Source: Mesorhizobium loti CJ3sym (GTDB taxonomy: Bacteria > Pseudomonadota > Alphaproteobacteria > Rhizobiales > Rhizobiaceae). Taken from it: DNA of 64,000 bases. Under the pieces are notes generated by a model. It saw nothing but the letters and a program-made list of their open reading frames with translations. It searched no databases and was not told the DNA's origin. Below are positions 19,001-25,563 of this stretch, one piece after another. Every line of letters begins with the position of its first letter. Positions within the stretch are counted from its first letter, which is position 1. The stretch covers positions 1-64,000 of the forward strand of contig NZ_AXAL01000029.1 of assembly GCF_000472785.1 (NCBI RefSeq), read 5' to 3'. Both the position numbers and the translations under genes were made by a program.

Positions 19001-19236
19001 TCCTTGGCGTCACGCCGCTCGCGATCGCCAGCGGCGCCGGTTCGGGCGCGCAGAACTCGGTCGGCATCGGCGTCATGGGCGGCATGATCGCGGCGACCGT
19101 GATCGGCGTGTTCCTGGTGCCGCTGCTGTTCGTCACCGTGCGCCGCATCTTCAAGGGCGGGGCGGCCGAACAGGATACTGGGCAGGATACCGGGCAGGGC
19201 ACCGACGAGAAGCCGGCGACGGCCAACCAGCAATAA
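16069..19236 (+). CDS. RND efflux permease of the HAE1/AcrB family, second pump
   Basis: A 1055-aa AcrB-like pump opening MSAFFINRPIFAWVIAIVIM. It has the HAE1 signatures GGLLALTTLPISQYPQIAP, the proton-relay pair in LAIGLLVDDAIVVVENVER, GFGGAGQN and GLAAKNAILIVEFA (TM10 Lys). The periplasmic docking and porter domains are full length. A Gly/Asp-repeat tail (DTGQDTGQGTD) ends the protein. The immediately upstream adaptor and downstream channel make a complete AcrAB-TolC/MexAB-OprM-type tripartite exporter. Confidence 0.97.
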   Translation: MSAFFINRPIFAWVIAIVIMLGGLLALTTLPISQYPQIAPTTVNISATYPGADASTVENSVTKVIEQGMTGIDNLDYMTATSTSTGAATITLTFTTAADPDTAQVQTQNKLQLVQSQLPQVVQSNGITVSKSSTGFLMVIGFVSSDGKMNSTDLADYVDSTINDTLKRVEGVGSTQLFGSSYAMRIWLDPDKLAKYTLMPSDVASAIEAQNTQVSAGQLGGMPQRKGQQLNATVTAKSRLQTAEQFRNIILKSTVDGSLVRLNDVATVELGAESYTTAARFNGQPAAGVAINLATGANAINTAEAVRTTINRLSSTFPQGVEVVYPYDTSPFVRLSIEEVVKTLAEAIVLVFLVMFIFLQNLRATIIPTIAVPVVLLGTFGVLSFFGYSVNTLTMFAMVLAIGLLVDDAIVVVENVERVMQEEDLSPKEATRKSMNEITGALVGIATVLSAVFVPMAFFGGSTGIIYRQFSVTIVSAMVLSVLVALVLTPALCATILRRPKDHATQTGPFGWFNRVFDRGTTAYRNGSHGIINRSWRFLVIFLAIVVAMGWMFARLPSSFLPEEDQGILITSVSLPVGATQDRTERVLAEVTNHYLKDEKDAVAGVFTASGFGFGGAGQNVGIAFVPMKEFSQRKSPTLSAQAVARRAMGAFREIRDAQVFALAPPAIQGFGNTNGFDFYLQDVNGAGHDALIQTRNQLLGLAAQSKLLTATRPNGQEDQPQFSVDIDQEKASALGVSLADINNTLSSAWGSDYVNDFIDRGRVKPVYMQSDANFRMQPEDLDKWQVRNASGAMVPFSAFASSHWTFGSPRLERYNGSAAVEIQGAAAPGVSSGAAMDEIDRLVAQLPPGYSHEWTGLSHQERLSGNQALSLYAISALVVFLCLAALYESWSIPFAVMLSVPIGIFGALLAATIFGQTNDVYFKVGLLTTIGLAAKNAILIVEFAIERQAAGMGLVEATLEAARQRLRPILMTSLAFILGVTPLAIASGAGSGAQNSVGIGVMGGMIAATVIGVFLVPLLFVTVRRIFKGGAAEQDTGQDTGQGTDEKPATANQQ

Positions 19237-19247
19237 GGAAACTTCAC

Positions 19248-20738
19248 ATGACAGGTTTTGAACGTGGCCCGGTGGCCGCGGGGCGGCTCATTGTGCCCAT
19301 GATTACGGCTGTTTTTCTCACCGGATGCGTCGTTGGTCCGGATTATCAAACGCCAATCCTGCCGATGCCGGCAAACTGGAGCGGGCAGAAGCCGACGAAA
19401 TCCGCCCAGCCGGCGCAGCTGTCGCAATGGTGGCAGCGTCTGCGCGATCCCACGCTCAACACGCTGGTCGAGGAAGCGGTCGCCGGCAATCTCGATGTCG
19501 CCACCGCGAAAGCCAAGATCCGCGAGGCGCGCGCCAGCTACCGCCAGAGCGCCGGCACATTGCTGCCGTCCCTGGATGGTTCCGGGTCGGTGACGCGCAA
19601 CAAGTCAGCGGAGACCACATCGGGGGCCAATTCGATCTACAGCGAGTACCAGTCCGGCTTCGACGCCAGTTGGGAACTCGATCTGTTCGGCGCCAACCGC
19701 AGGGGTGTCGAGGCGGCGCGCTACGGCGTGGATGGGTCGCAAGAGGAGTTGCGCTCGACGCTGCTGAGCCTGGTTGGCGATGTCGCGTCCTATTACACCC
19801 AGGCGCGCGGCTACCAGGCCCGCATCGCGCTCGCCCGGCGTTCGGCCGTGTCGCAGCGACAGACCGCCGAACTCACCCGCACCATGTTGCTGGCAGGGTC
19901 GGCGACGGCGGCCGATGTCGCCAAGGCGATGGGGCAGGCGGCCAGCACCGAGGCCGCGGTGCCGACGCTGGAAGCAAGCTATGCCGAGGCGGTGCATCGT
20001 CTCTCGGTGCTCACCGGTCGGCCGCCGGCCGCACTCGTCGAGCGGCTGAAGCGCGGCAAGCCGATACCGTCGCCGCGTTTGCCGATGCCGACCGGGATCC
20101 CCGCCGACATCCTGTTGTCGCGCCCGGATGTGCGCATGGCCGAGCGGCAATATGCGCAATACACCGCCAAGGTCGGCCAGGCCGAGGCGGCGCGCTATCC
20201 CTCGGTCAGCCTGACGGGAAATATCTCGACGGCGGCGCTCAATCTCGGCGATCTCGGCAAGAATTCGTCCATCGGCTGGTCCTTCGGGCCGTCGCTCAGC
20301 GTGCCGCTGTTCAATGCCGGGCAATTACAGGCGGCGGCCGATGTCGCCCGCGCCCAGCGCGACCAGTATTTCATCGCCTATCGCGCCTCGGTGCTGACCG
20401 CGCTCGAGGATGTGGAGAATGCGCTGGTGCTGATGGCGCAGGAGCGCATCCGGATCGGCAAGCTCGCCGCGTCGGCCAAATCCTATGGCGAGGCGGCAAG
20501 TCTCGAAGGCACGCTCTACAAGGCCGGCGAGACCAGCCTGCTCGATGTGCTCGACGCACAGCGCTCGCTCTACTCGGCCGAGGATTCACTGCTGCAAAGC
20601 CGCGTGCTGCTGGCGACCAACTACATCGCCCTCAACAAGGCGCTGGGCGGCGGCTGGGATGGCGCGGTCGACAGCAGCAAGCCCGAGATCGTCGACGTCA
20701 AGACCGGACCACGGCTGGCGAAGATGGCGGCGCAGTGA
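19248..20738 (+). CDS. Outer-membrane efflux channel lipoprotein (NodT/OprM family)
   Basis: A 496-aa outer-membrane factor with lipobox FLTGCVVGPDY and two OEP repeats (about 60-265 and 275-475). The family signatures include WWQRLRDPTLNTLV, ASWELDLFGANRRG and, in the second repeat, YKAGETSLLDVLDAQR. It forms the trimeric exit duct for the pump genes upstream. The spacing of 11 bases implies cotranscription. Only this one channel is present for two pumps, so it may serve both. Confidence 0.95.
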   Translation: MTGFERGPVAAGRLIVPMITAVFLTGCVVGPDYQTPILPMPANWSGQKPTKSAQPAQLSQWWQRLRDPTLNTLVEEAVAGNLDVATAKAKIREARASYRQSAGTLLPSLDGSGSVTRNKSAETTSGANSIYSEYQSGFDASWELDLFGANRRGVEAARYGVDGSQEELRSTLLSLVGDVASYYTQARGYQARIALARRSAVSQRQTAELTRTMLLAGSATAADVAKAMGQAASTEAAVPTLEASYAEAVHRLSVLTGRPPAALVERLKRGKPIPSPRLPMPTGIPADILLSRPDVRMAERQYAQYTAKVGQAEAARYPSVSLTGNISTAALNLGDLGKNSSIGWSFGPSLSVPLFNAGQLQAAADVARAQRDQYFIAYRASVLTALEDVENALVLMAQERIRIGKLAASAKSYGEAASLEGTLYKAGETSLLDVLDAQRSLYSAEDSLLQSRVLLATNYIALNKALGGGWDGAVDSSKPEIVDVKTGPRLAKMAAQ

Positions 20739-20800
20739 TGAATGGCCGTCCAGCCTGTTCGCCGCCGACGATATCGTGCTGCGGGCAATCAAGTGGAGTA

Positions 20801-20825
20801 CTCTCGCCAACTGCTCCGGCGAGAG
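20801..20825 (+). terminator. Hairpin after the efflux operon
   Basis: CTCTCGCC (20801-20808) and GGCGAGAG (20818-20825) form an 8-bp perfect stem with a 9-base loop, 63 bases after the channel gene. There is no T-run, so it may be a 3'-end stabiliser or weak terminator. The 135-base gap to the next (convergent) gene contains nothing else. Confidence 0.5.
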
Positions 20826-20873
20826 ACTTCAGGCGGTGAACATGCAGGGATTTTCTAAGGTCAGATTGACCAT

Positions 20874-21278
20874 CTAGGCAGCGGCAACGACTTTCTCTAT
20901 CTCCTGCGCCGAATGCCCGGTGAGGTCTTTTGCGATCTCGCCAATAAGCACCGCCGACAGTTTCTGATGGTAGTGCTTGCGCAGTTCCCCAAGCGTTCGG
21001 GGAGCGGCAATGACGATCAGATTGGCGATTTGACCGCCGAGCACTTGTCGGTTGAGAAGTTCGGCTGTTCCTGCCGCGAAGCTATCTTCGTCGATCTGAC
21101 TGTTGTCCGGGTTGGCGGAGCTACTTTGATGACGCGCGCCGGACCCCTTGTTGTCATTCGAGACGTCTTCCACTTCCGACGCCGTCAACTTTGGATTGGC
21201 TTCGTCTCCTGAGTTGCGAAACAGATTGAGCTTTTCGCCGTCCGCTACTGCAACGGTCGCGCCTTTGGGAATATCCAT
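20874..21278 (-). CDS. Host-attachment family protein
   Basis: A 134-aa protein starting at ATG 21278, preceded by GGAG nine bases upstream. N-terminal KGATVAVADGEKLNLFRN, the central TAELLNRQVLGGQIANLIVIAAPRTLG (split here) and the final LTGHSAQEIEKVV match the family described as required for attachment to host cells. That fold is related to the eRF1 domain 1/Rnase E-like group. In the middle, IAAPRTLGELRKHYH is the best conserved stretch. There is no signal peptide, so the protein is cytoplasmic despite the family name. Exact function is unknown. Confidence 0.8.
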   Translation of the reverse strand: MDIPKGATVAVADGEKLNLFRNSGDEANPKLTASEVEDVSNDNKGSGARHQSSSANPDNSQIDEDSFAAGTAELLNRQVLGGQIANLIVIAAPRTLGELRKHYHQKLSAVLIGEIAKDLTGHSAQEIEKVVAAA

Positions 21279-21554
21279 AATGAGTCTCCAATTGCGCCAG
21301 TCGCTGACCAAATCCAATTGGTGGCCTGCTGACGTCAGGCTAAACGCCCCATGTTGGCATGGCGTTCCATGGACTTGCCTCCAACTTGTCCAGTTCGGCG
21401 CGCTATCACCATGGCGTTGCCGCTGCGCGACAACAGGCTGCCTGCCTGTTCCTGATGCCGATACGCGCGTGAAAAGCTGCCTTCCGCTTTGGCGATAGCG
21501 ACCTGATCGCATCGCTGATATTGATGGCGCCCACGCACAGCACAGGCGCCGCCG

Positions 21555-22640
21555 ATGACATCCGATACACAGAAGGCCGAAGCGGTCGGGCAGTTGCTCG
21601 ATACGCCGGACCTTGCCAGCGCGCTGGAAAGCGAACAGTTCAAGAAATTCCTCGACCAGGTGCCGATCGCCATTGGCGTCTCGGACCTCAGTGCGAAGGA
21701 ACGCGTCGTCTATGCCAACCCGGAATTCGAGAAACTGTCCGGCCTGAAGGCGGCCAGTCTTGCCAGGAAGCACTGGGCGGCACTTTCCGGCACCGGCCTG
21801 CACCAGCAGAAGGACCGGCCGTTGTCCGAGGCGGTGGTCGAGGGAACCGATTTCGTCGGCACGTTCCGGCTGGAGCGGGCGCAGGACACGCCGGCGATCG
21901 TGGACGCCTATTCCAACGTCATCGAGGACGACAATGGCAAGGTCTGCTTCCGGCTGGTGGCGCTGGTCGATGTCTCGGCCCATGGCGAGACCGAGGATGC
22001 AGGCTCCGTCGAGGAGCGCGTGCGCGAGAAGGATACGCTGCTGCGCGAATTGCAGCACCGGGTGAAGAACAATCTGCAGATGATCACTGCACTGATCCGG
22101 ATGGAGACACGCAACGCGACCGCGCCGGACCAGAAGCGCTTCGAGAGGCTTGCCGGCCGCGTCGACGCGCTGGCGATCCTCTACCAGACGCTGTCGGGCG
22201 ACGATCACAAGGACGAGGTCGATCTCGGCGTCTATCTCAGCCAGATCGCGTCAGCGGTGATGAACTCGCACGCGGTCGAGGGCATTCGCCTCGACATGAA
22301 GGTCGATACCTATCCGGTGTCGATCAACGTCGCCATGCCGACCGGGCTGGTGGTCAACGAGCTTTTGACCAATGCGCTCAAACATGCCTTCAAAGGGCGC
22401 GACGGCGGCACGATCACGCTGCACAGCATCGTTGACGGCGATGGCTGCCGTATTGTCGTCGCCGATGACGGCATCGGCTTGCCGGAAGGCGAGACCTGGC
22501 CCAAGCCCGGCAAGCTCGGCGCGCTGATCGCGCGCTCGCTGACCGAGAACGCCAAGGCGGAATTCGACGTGAATTCGAGCGCCAGCGAAGGCACGCGGGT
22601 TACCATCGTCTTCAAGCGCTCTGTTGCCGCTACCGCTTAG
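21555..22640 (+). CDS. Cytoplasmic PAS-domain sensor histidine kinase, HisKA_2 family
   Basis: A 361-aa kinase without membrane segments. A PAS domain spans about 28-145 (VPIAIGVSDLSAKERVVYAN). The HisKA_2-type DHp has His168 in LLRELQHRVKNNLQMI. The ATPase domain has NELLTNALKHAF, VVADDGIGLPEG and GTRVTIVF. In alphaproteobacteria this class often feeds the general stress response or phyllosphere-type signalling. No cognate response regulator lies adjacent. The 276-base gap to the divergent attachment gene is the shared regulatory region. Confidence 0.9.
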   Translation: MTSDTQKAEAVGQLLDTPDLASALESEQFKKFLDQVPIAIGVSDLSAKERVVYANPEFEKLSGLKAASLARKHWAALSGTGLHQQKDRPLSEAVVEGTDFVGTFRLERAQDTPAIVDAYSNVIEDDNGKVCFRLVALVDVSAHGETEDAGSVEERVREKDTLLRELQHRVKNNLQMITALIRMETRNATAPDQKRFERLAGRVDALAILYQTLSGDDHKDEVDLGVYLSQIASAVMNSHAVEGIRLDMKVDTYPVSINVAMPTGLVVNELLTNALKHAFKGRDGGTITLHSIVDGDGCRIVVADDGIGLPEGETWPKPGKLGALIARSLTENAKAEFDVNSSASEGTRVTIVFKRSVAATA

Positions 22641-22836
22641 TCCGGGCAGGCGTGATCCCACGCCGATGCCGTGGATGGCAGGCAACATCGGCTCCGGATA
22701 CTCCCATCATTTCGGCGCTTGCCCCAGCCGACTGTCTCGCGGTGCCTCACGACAGGCCTGCCCGGGGAGGCCATAGCTGCCAGCCATGCCGCCGGGTCGC
22801 GCGGATGCCCGGCAGGGCAGGGAGGAAGAAACCAAA

Positions 22837-23718
22837 GTGACATCGACGCCAATTGCCAGTCGCGAAGCGGCGCCCTTGCCGGTCGCGGCGCTGATGGGGG
22901 CCATGGTGTCGATCCAGATCGGCGCCACCTTCGCCAAGACGCTGTTTCCGGTGATCGGCGCGCAAGGCACGACGACGCTGCGGCTGGTCATCGGCGCGCT
23001 GATGCTGATCGCGGTGCTGCGGCCCTGGCAGATGCGCCCGTCGCGCGCCACCTTGCCGTGGCTGGTCGCCTATGGCGTGACGCTCTGCGCGCTCAACCTG
23101 CTGTTCTATGCGGCTCTTGCCAGGATCCCGCTCGGCGTCGCGGTGGCGCTCGAGTTTTCCGGGCCGCTGCTGGTGGCGACGCTGACCTCGCGGCGCGCCG
23201 GCGACTTTGCCTGGATCGCGCTTGCGGTGGCCGGCATCTTGTTGTTGTCGCCCTTCATCCATTCGCTGCAGCCGCTCGATCCGACCGGCGTGATGCTGGC
23301 GCTGGCGGCCGGCGGTTTCTGGGCGCTCTACATCGTGCTTGCGCAGAAAGCTGGCGCCGAACTTGGCACCCGCACCACCGCCTATGGCATGGCGATCGCC
23401 GCCGTGCTGGTGCTGCCCTTTGGCGTGGCGCAGGCGGGAACGGCGCTGCTGTCGCCGTCGATCCTGATCAGCGCGCTGCTCGTTGGCCTGTTTTCCAGCG
23501 CACTGCCGTTCTTTCTGGAGATGGTGGCGCTGACGCGCATGCCGGCCCGCATCTACGGCACGCTGACTTGCCTCGAACCGGGGCTCGGCGCGCTCGCCGG
23601 CTTCCTGTTCCTGCACGAGAGCCTGACCGCGCCGCAACTGGCCGGCATCGCGGCGGTCATTGTCGCGGCCGCAGGGACGGCGCTGACCTCCAAGCCGCCG
23701 GTGCCTTCGCCGGAGTAG
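22837..23718 (+). CDS. rhtA: RhtA-type threonine/homoserine exporter, DMT (EamA) superfamily
   Basis: A 293-aa inner-membrane protein starting at GTG 22837, behind GGAGG at 22821-22825. It has ten hydrophobic helices in two EamA repeats. Close family signatures include AMVSIQIGATFAKTLFPVIG near the N-terminus, PLGVAVALEFSGPLLVA and EMVALTRMPARIYGTL. These match the E. coli RhtA pattern (AMASIQGGASLAKSLFPL, PLGIAVALEFTGPL, EMIALTRLPTRTFGTL) recalled from memory. RhtA exports threonine, homoserine and related amino acids. It follows the PAS kinase by 196 bases and is probably separate. Confidence 0.88.
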   Translation: MTSTPIASREAAPLPVAALMGAMVSIQIGATFAKTLFPVIGAQGTTTLRLVIGALMLIAVLRPWQMRPSRATLPWLVAYGVTLCALNLLFYAALARIPLGVAVALEFSGPLLVATLTSRRAGDFAWIALAVAGILLLSPFIHSLQPLDPTGVMLALAAGGFWALYIVLAQKAGAELGTRTTAYGMAIAAVLVLPFGVAQAGTALLSPSILISALLVGLFSSALPFFLEMVALTRMPARIYGTLTCLEPGLGALAGFLFLHESLTAPQLAGIAAVIVAAAGTALTSKPPVPSPE

Positions 23719-23734
23719 GGGCGGCTGCGCCGCG

Positions 23735-24043
23735 TTAGTTAGTGCAGGCCTTGGCTGGATCCGGCTTCCATTCGGCGGCATCGAGCGGCTTGCCCTCCAT
23801 GCAGATGGTCATTTTGCTGCCGATGGTGCCAGTCACGGTTCCATAGGTGTCGATGGCCGGTTTCGGCTTGGCAGAGGTGATCTGGTAAGTTTTGTCGCCG
23901 TCCTGCAAAATGATGCAGCCGGCTTCAGTGCCGGCTCTTGCACAACCCGATGCCTTGACCTGCTCGGCCTGTGCCACGCCGAGACCCTGGAACAATCCCA
24001 AGGCCAGAACGGCAAATGCCATCTTGCTTCGTGCATGCCTCAT
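23735..24043 (-). CDS. Small exported Cys-containing protein, function unknown
   Basis: The 102-aa precursor has a signal peptide ending near GVAQAEQ (about residue 26). The mature part has four cysteines (SGCARAGTEAGCIIL, MTICMEG, KACTN) that could form two disulfides. It resembles small periplasmic proteins of unknown function in Rhizobiales. GGGAGGAAG precedes the ATG at 24043. It converges on the rhtA-like gene with 16 bases between stops. Confidence 0.7.
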   Translation of the reverse strand: MRHARSKMAFAVLALGLFQGLGVAQAEQVKASGCARAGTEAGCIILQDGDKTYQITSAKPKPAIDTYGTVTGTIGSKMTICMEGKPLDAAEWKPDPAKACTN

Positions 24044-24359
24044 CGTACTTCCTCCCGCTGCCCGATAAGATACTTGCAGTCATACCACAGCCGCGCTTCA
24101 GGCGCGCTACGCAGCTCCGTCGGGGAACCGTTGGCCGGCAATCCGTGGAAGCGAATATGACTACGCCTCTTGGAGGACAATCGTCATTTGGCGGAGATCA
24201 TTGGGTGTTGGGGGGCGGATTTCGTCATGTCGCGGTATACCGCTCGGGGGTTCGGCGTTGACGGCCGGCCTGCCCCGGATCGCCGCTCGGCAGTCGCAAA
24301 TTCGCCGCTGTTGCCGGGAAATCTACGGCTTGCGGCGGTGTGGCGCGGGGGAGAAAGCC
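24044..24359. other. Divergent intergenic region without a supported gene
   Basis: These 316 bases separate two divergent exported-protein genes and should hold both promoters. Short frames here lack ribosome binding sites. A GGGGGAG sequence at about 24348-24354 serves as the Shine-Dalgarno site of the gene starting at 24360. Confidence 0.4.
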
Positions 24360-25499
24360 ATGATGAGATTATCGATCATGGTGGGACTCGTTCTGGCAAG
24401 TTCCGCGGTGCGGGCAGGCGGCATACCCTATGCGTCCTCAGCCGATATCCCCGACTATGTCGCGACCATGACGGCCGAGGAGATGTGGGGAAAATCAACC
24501 GGGTCACAAACGCGGATCGTCACACAGCATGGCGGTTGGGTGCGTGTCGACGAACAGCAAGCGACCATCTATGGAAATCCGGCAAAGCAGACATCGATCG
24601 TCATCCGCCCACATCCAGAGGCCAGCTATTCATCCGTCCTGATCTACCGTGAGATACCCGCATCGTCGCTTGGGGTACGCGGAACAAGCCAGACCGGGCA
24701 AACAGAAATGCATGCCGGCGAGTCATGCACCGTGCGAAAATTCCTGCGCGGCGATCCGGACCGGATGAAGAACGGGCCGCAATGGCTGAGTTGCCTTACA
24801 GCCGACGGGATTGAGATCGGTGCGAGGGTGCTGGGTGACGGTGGTTCGCCGGAGGAGCAGGTGACGCTGGTCAGGCTCGAACGCCGGCCTGTTTCCACCG
24901 AGGAGGTTAGTCCACCCGCAGATCTGCTCGACGTCGCGCAATGGCTGCATTTCGACGACAAGTCGGCGCAAGATGCAACCGCCGTTGAACAGTCTCCGGA
25001 CTATGCTCTCCACATGCATTCTGCAGATGCAACAAGGACAGTACGCCGGCACGATGCCTGGACCTATGATGAGAGATCGTACGCCGACGGGCGGCGATAT
25101 CTCATCATCTGGAACGACCAGACGGGGCAGCAATTATCCTTCAATACGCTCAAGGGCGGCGCGTTCGAGCATCTCTCCATGCTGCAGAGATACCTGCCCG
25201 GACAAAGGATCATTCTTCCCGATGGTCGTGGTCTCGCCGGCGCACCGAAAAGCACCGGTAAAAACAGCAGCGTTATGGGCGAGCCATGCGCGTGGTTCGA
25301 CATGACGCCGAACATGGAGGATGGGAGCCTTCACCACTGTCTCAGGCAGGACGGCATCCCGTTGAAAATCAGAACTGGCGGGTTGGGGCCGTCCGAAGAA
25401 TTTGTCGCCGATGAGGTCCAGCGCCGGGACCTCAAGACCGAAGAGATCCTTCCACCCGCGGATGTATTGACGCGATCGAGCTGGGATTTTCCGGAGTAG
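24360..25499 (+). CDS. Exported protein with an internally duplicated two-cysteine domain, function unknown
   Basis: The 379-aa precursor begins at ATG 24360 with a signal peptide ending near SSAVRAGG. Two related segments are visible, about 118-197 and 305-375. Each has a GExC start, a second Cys 17-22 residues later, a DGI motif and a shared ending (RRPVSTEEVSPPADLL against RRDLKTEEILPPADVL). Cysteine pairs are Cys123/Cys145 and Cys310/Cys327, probably disulfides. This indicates an intragenic duplication. I do not recognise the family. Confidence 0.7.
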   Translation: MMRLSIMVGLVLASSAVRAGGIPYASSADIPDYVATMTAEEMWGKSTGSQTRIVTQHGGWVRVDEQQATIYGNPAKQTSIVIRPHPEASYSSVLIYREIPASSLGVRGTSQTGQTEMHAGESCTVRKFLRGDPDRMKNGPQWLSCLTADGIEIGARVLGDGGSPEEQVTLVRLERRPVSTEEVSPPADLLDVAQWLHFDDKSAQDATAVEQSPDYALHMHSADATRTVRRHDAWTYDERSYADGRRYLIIWNDQTGQQLSFNTLKGGAFEHLSMLQRYLPGQRIILPDGRGLAGAPKSTGKNSSVMGEPCAWFDMTPNMEDGSLHHCLRQDGIPLKIRTGGLGPSEEFVADEVQRRDLKTEEILPPADVLTRSSWDFPE

Positions 25500-25563
25500 G
25501 CTGGAGATCGCACTGGCGATGCGCTGCCAAACTCCCGTGAGAGAGGCTTGGCAACTCTCGCCC

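Noticed and set aside
17071..19233. Long minus-strand frame of 720 codons inside the AcrB-like pump gene
   Set aside because: It is exactly opposite a well-supported RND gene; its His/Arg/Asp-rich product is typical antisense translation in GC-rich DNA.
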